This document shows, in pieces, positions 5,997 through 6,785 of a stretch of DNA of 6,785 bases. Position 1 is the first letter of the stretch. Each line of letters begins with the position of its first letter. The notes beneath the pieces were generated by a model. It searched no databases, was not told where the DNA came from, and saw only the letters and a program-made list of their open reading frames with translations. Made by a program: the position numbers and the translations under genes. The DNA comes from an uncultured Collinsella sp. (lineage in GTDB: Bacteria > Actinomycetota > Coriobacteriia > Coriobacteriales > Coriobacteriaceae): the NCBI GenBank assembly GCA_958403385.1, contig CATXXC010000032.1:1-6785 (forward strand), given 5' to 3'.

Positions 5997-6785
5997 TTAA
6001 ATTAGAGTCGAAAGAGCCCTCATGACGATGTCAATGTCCTTGTTCTCGAGCTCTTGAATGACGTGCAGATAGGTTTCCTGAGTGGTGGTCATGCTTGCAT
6101 GGCCGAGCCTTCGGGATACGCTGGCGATAGAGACACCGGCGAACAGCAAAAGTGACGCATGCGTATGCCGCAGCCCGTGGACGGATATAACAGGCACGCC
6201 AACATTCTTGCAGTGGCGCGCCAAAACGCTGTTAGCAGTCGAGTTATAGACCTTTCCCTTCGCAAATATGGGCTCGGTCGGCGGAAGGTCTTTGAGCAGC
6301 CCAGAAAGTTGCATGATGAGTTGCCAGTCAAGTTGAACCTTCCGCACTGATGAGGCGTTTTTCGTGGGAACGAATCCGCCGCCGTTCTTGTAATCCCAGG
6401 TCTTGCTCACCGAGAGCGTTTGATGAGCAAAGTCGAAGTCTTCGGGAGTAAGCCCAAGGGCCTCGGAAAAGCGCAGGCCCGTTTTAGCGACTATGAGAAT
6501 AAGCCAATCCCAGCTCGGCCCGCCTGATAAGTCAAGGTCGCCGAGCATGGCGTGAAGCTCAAACTGGTTGAGATACTTGATCTTTTTCGCACGCGGCTGT
6601 TTTCCTTTGATAATAGCCTTGCGCGTAGGATCGCGGGGGATGAGTCCTTCGTCAACTGCGTCAAGGATCGCCCCCTTAAGCTGGTGGTGAAAGTCCATGG
6701 TTGTCTGCCGCTCATGATGCTCTGCGTAAGCATTGATGAGCTGCTGGTACGAGGTCCGGTCGAGATCTTTTATCTTGAGGTCTGG
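5997..6785 (-). CDS. Tyrosine recombinase/integrase, N-terminus outside window; probable TRD invertase
   Basis: The frame ends with TAA (5997-5999) and stays open to the window edge, so at least 262 aa are coded. The ATG at 6696-6698 is internal: the 29 upstream codons (including DLDRTSYQQLINAYAEHHE) look like the SAM-like core-binding domain of phage-type integrases. Counting from that Met, the catalytic set is complete: Arg76 in TGLRFSEALGL, Lys113 in the beta-hairpin (PTKN), His174 and Arg177 in HGLRHTHASLLL, His200 in RRLGH, and the nucleophile Tyr210 in TQETYLHV. Enzymes of this family cut and rejoin DNA through a 3'-phosphotyrosine. Lying beside the inverted repeats of the hsdS array, it most likely catalyses TRD inversion, as neighbouring recombinases do at other variable hsdS loci. 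An integrase of a mobile element is the alternative, but no attachment site or tRNA is visible here. Its promoter lies outside the window. Confidence 0.93.
   Translation of the reverse strand, partial: PDLKIKDLDRTSYQQLINAYAEHHERQTTMDFHHQLKGAILDAVDEGLIPRDPTRKAIIKGKQPRAKKIKYLNQFELHAMLGDLDLSGGPSWDWLILIVAKTGLRFSEALGLTPEDFDFAHQTLSVSKTWDYKNGGGFVPTKNASSVRKVQLDWQLIMQLSGLLKDLPPTEPIFAKGKVYNSTANSVLARHCKNVGVPVISVHGLRHTHASLLLFAGVSIASVSRRLGHASMTTTQETYLHVIQELENKDIDIVMRALSTLI

Larger units (their letters stand above)
5456..6000 (+). pseudogene. Silent hsdS target-recognition cassette C (same strand as hsdS)
   Basis: The plus-strand frame reads WEQRKLGSIAASFDYG at its start, passes a typical HsdS stretch (LLEEGDLLFARTGASVGKTY) and ends in SLDNLITLHQREPRFADTG with TAA at 5998-6000. 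This is one whole TRD with HsdS borders. The frame is open back to an ATG at 5380, but those ~25 codons run antisense across the start of cassette B, lack a ribosome binding site and do not resemble an HsdS N-terminus; expression is therefore doubtful, though a 206-aa product cannot be excluded. Being parallel to hsdS, it could replace TRD2 directly only by a deletion through R1b and R1e (391-aa product), or after first being turned over with B through R2d and R2e. Its last codons converge on the recombinase gene and overlap it by 4 bases. Confidence 0.82.

Noticed and set aside
5997..6785. Integrase of a prophage or integrative element with an attachment site here
   Set aside because: No tRNA, attachment-type direct repeat or phage/conjugation gene is visible, and the hsdS inverted repeats offer a better explanation; cannot be fully excluded without flanking sequence.

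Overview
The window holds the modification and specificity part of a type I restriction-modification locus, built so that its DNA specificity can be rearranged. The G+C-rich DNA of the left half, and the close resemblance of HsdM and HsdS to gut Firmicutes and Actinobacteria homologues, suggest an anaerobic gut bacterium, possibly a Coriobacteriia member such as the Eggerthella or Collinsella groups. This taxonomic guess is inference only.

Layout. Bases 1-497 (+) are the 3' part of a gene ending in a DUF4357 domain; its start lies outside the window. hsdM follows directly at 498-3059 (+), with an adenine methyltransferase core and an unusually long C-terminal extension. hsdS at 3061-4272 (+) starts one base after the hsdM stop. 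It encodes a complete two-domain specificity subunit (TRD1, conserved spacer, TRD2, conserved tail) and is followed by a probable intrinsic terminator at 4309-4344. Downstream are three more target-recognition-domain cassettes with no usable start: A (4390-4883, -), B (4897-5429, -) and C (5456-6000, +). At the right edge, convergent with C, is a tyrosine recombinase (5997 to beyond 6785, -) whose N-terminus is cut off.

How it works together. Every TRD, expressed or silent, is bracketed by the same two short repeats: R1 (encoding WEQRK) on its N-terminal side and R2 (encoding LITLHQRK) on its C-terminal side. The copies in cassettes A and B are inverted relative to hsdS. Recombination between inverted copies, most plausibly by the adjacent recombinase, would move silent TRDs into the expressed hsdS and change the sequence methylated by the HsdM-HsdS complex. 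Five different TRDs are present. R1 and R2 share an identical in-frame 9-bp core, CAGCGTAAG (codons Q-R-K), which is a candidate crossover site common to both. Phase-variable hsdS loci with a neighbouring recombinase are already known in other bacteria (for example Streptococcus pneumoniae, Bacteroides, Mycoplasma pulmonis). What may be new here is the three-cassette arrangement, the shared core, and rearrangement products that differ in C-terminal tail.

No hsdR, tRNA, rRNA, CRISPR array or insertion sequence was seen. The restriction subunit, if present, must lie outside the window. No gene-free stretch exceeds 300 bases; the longest is the 117-base gap at 4273-4389, which holds the terminator.
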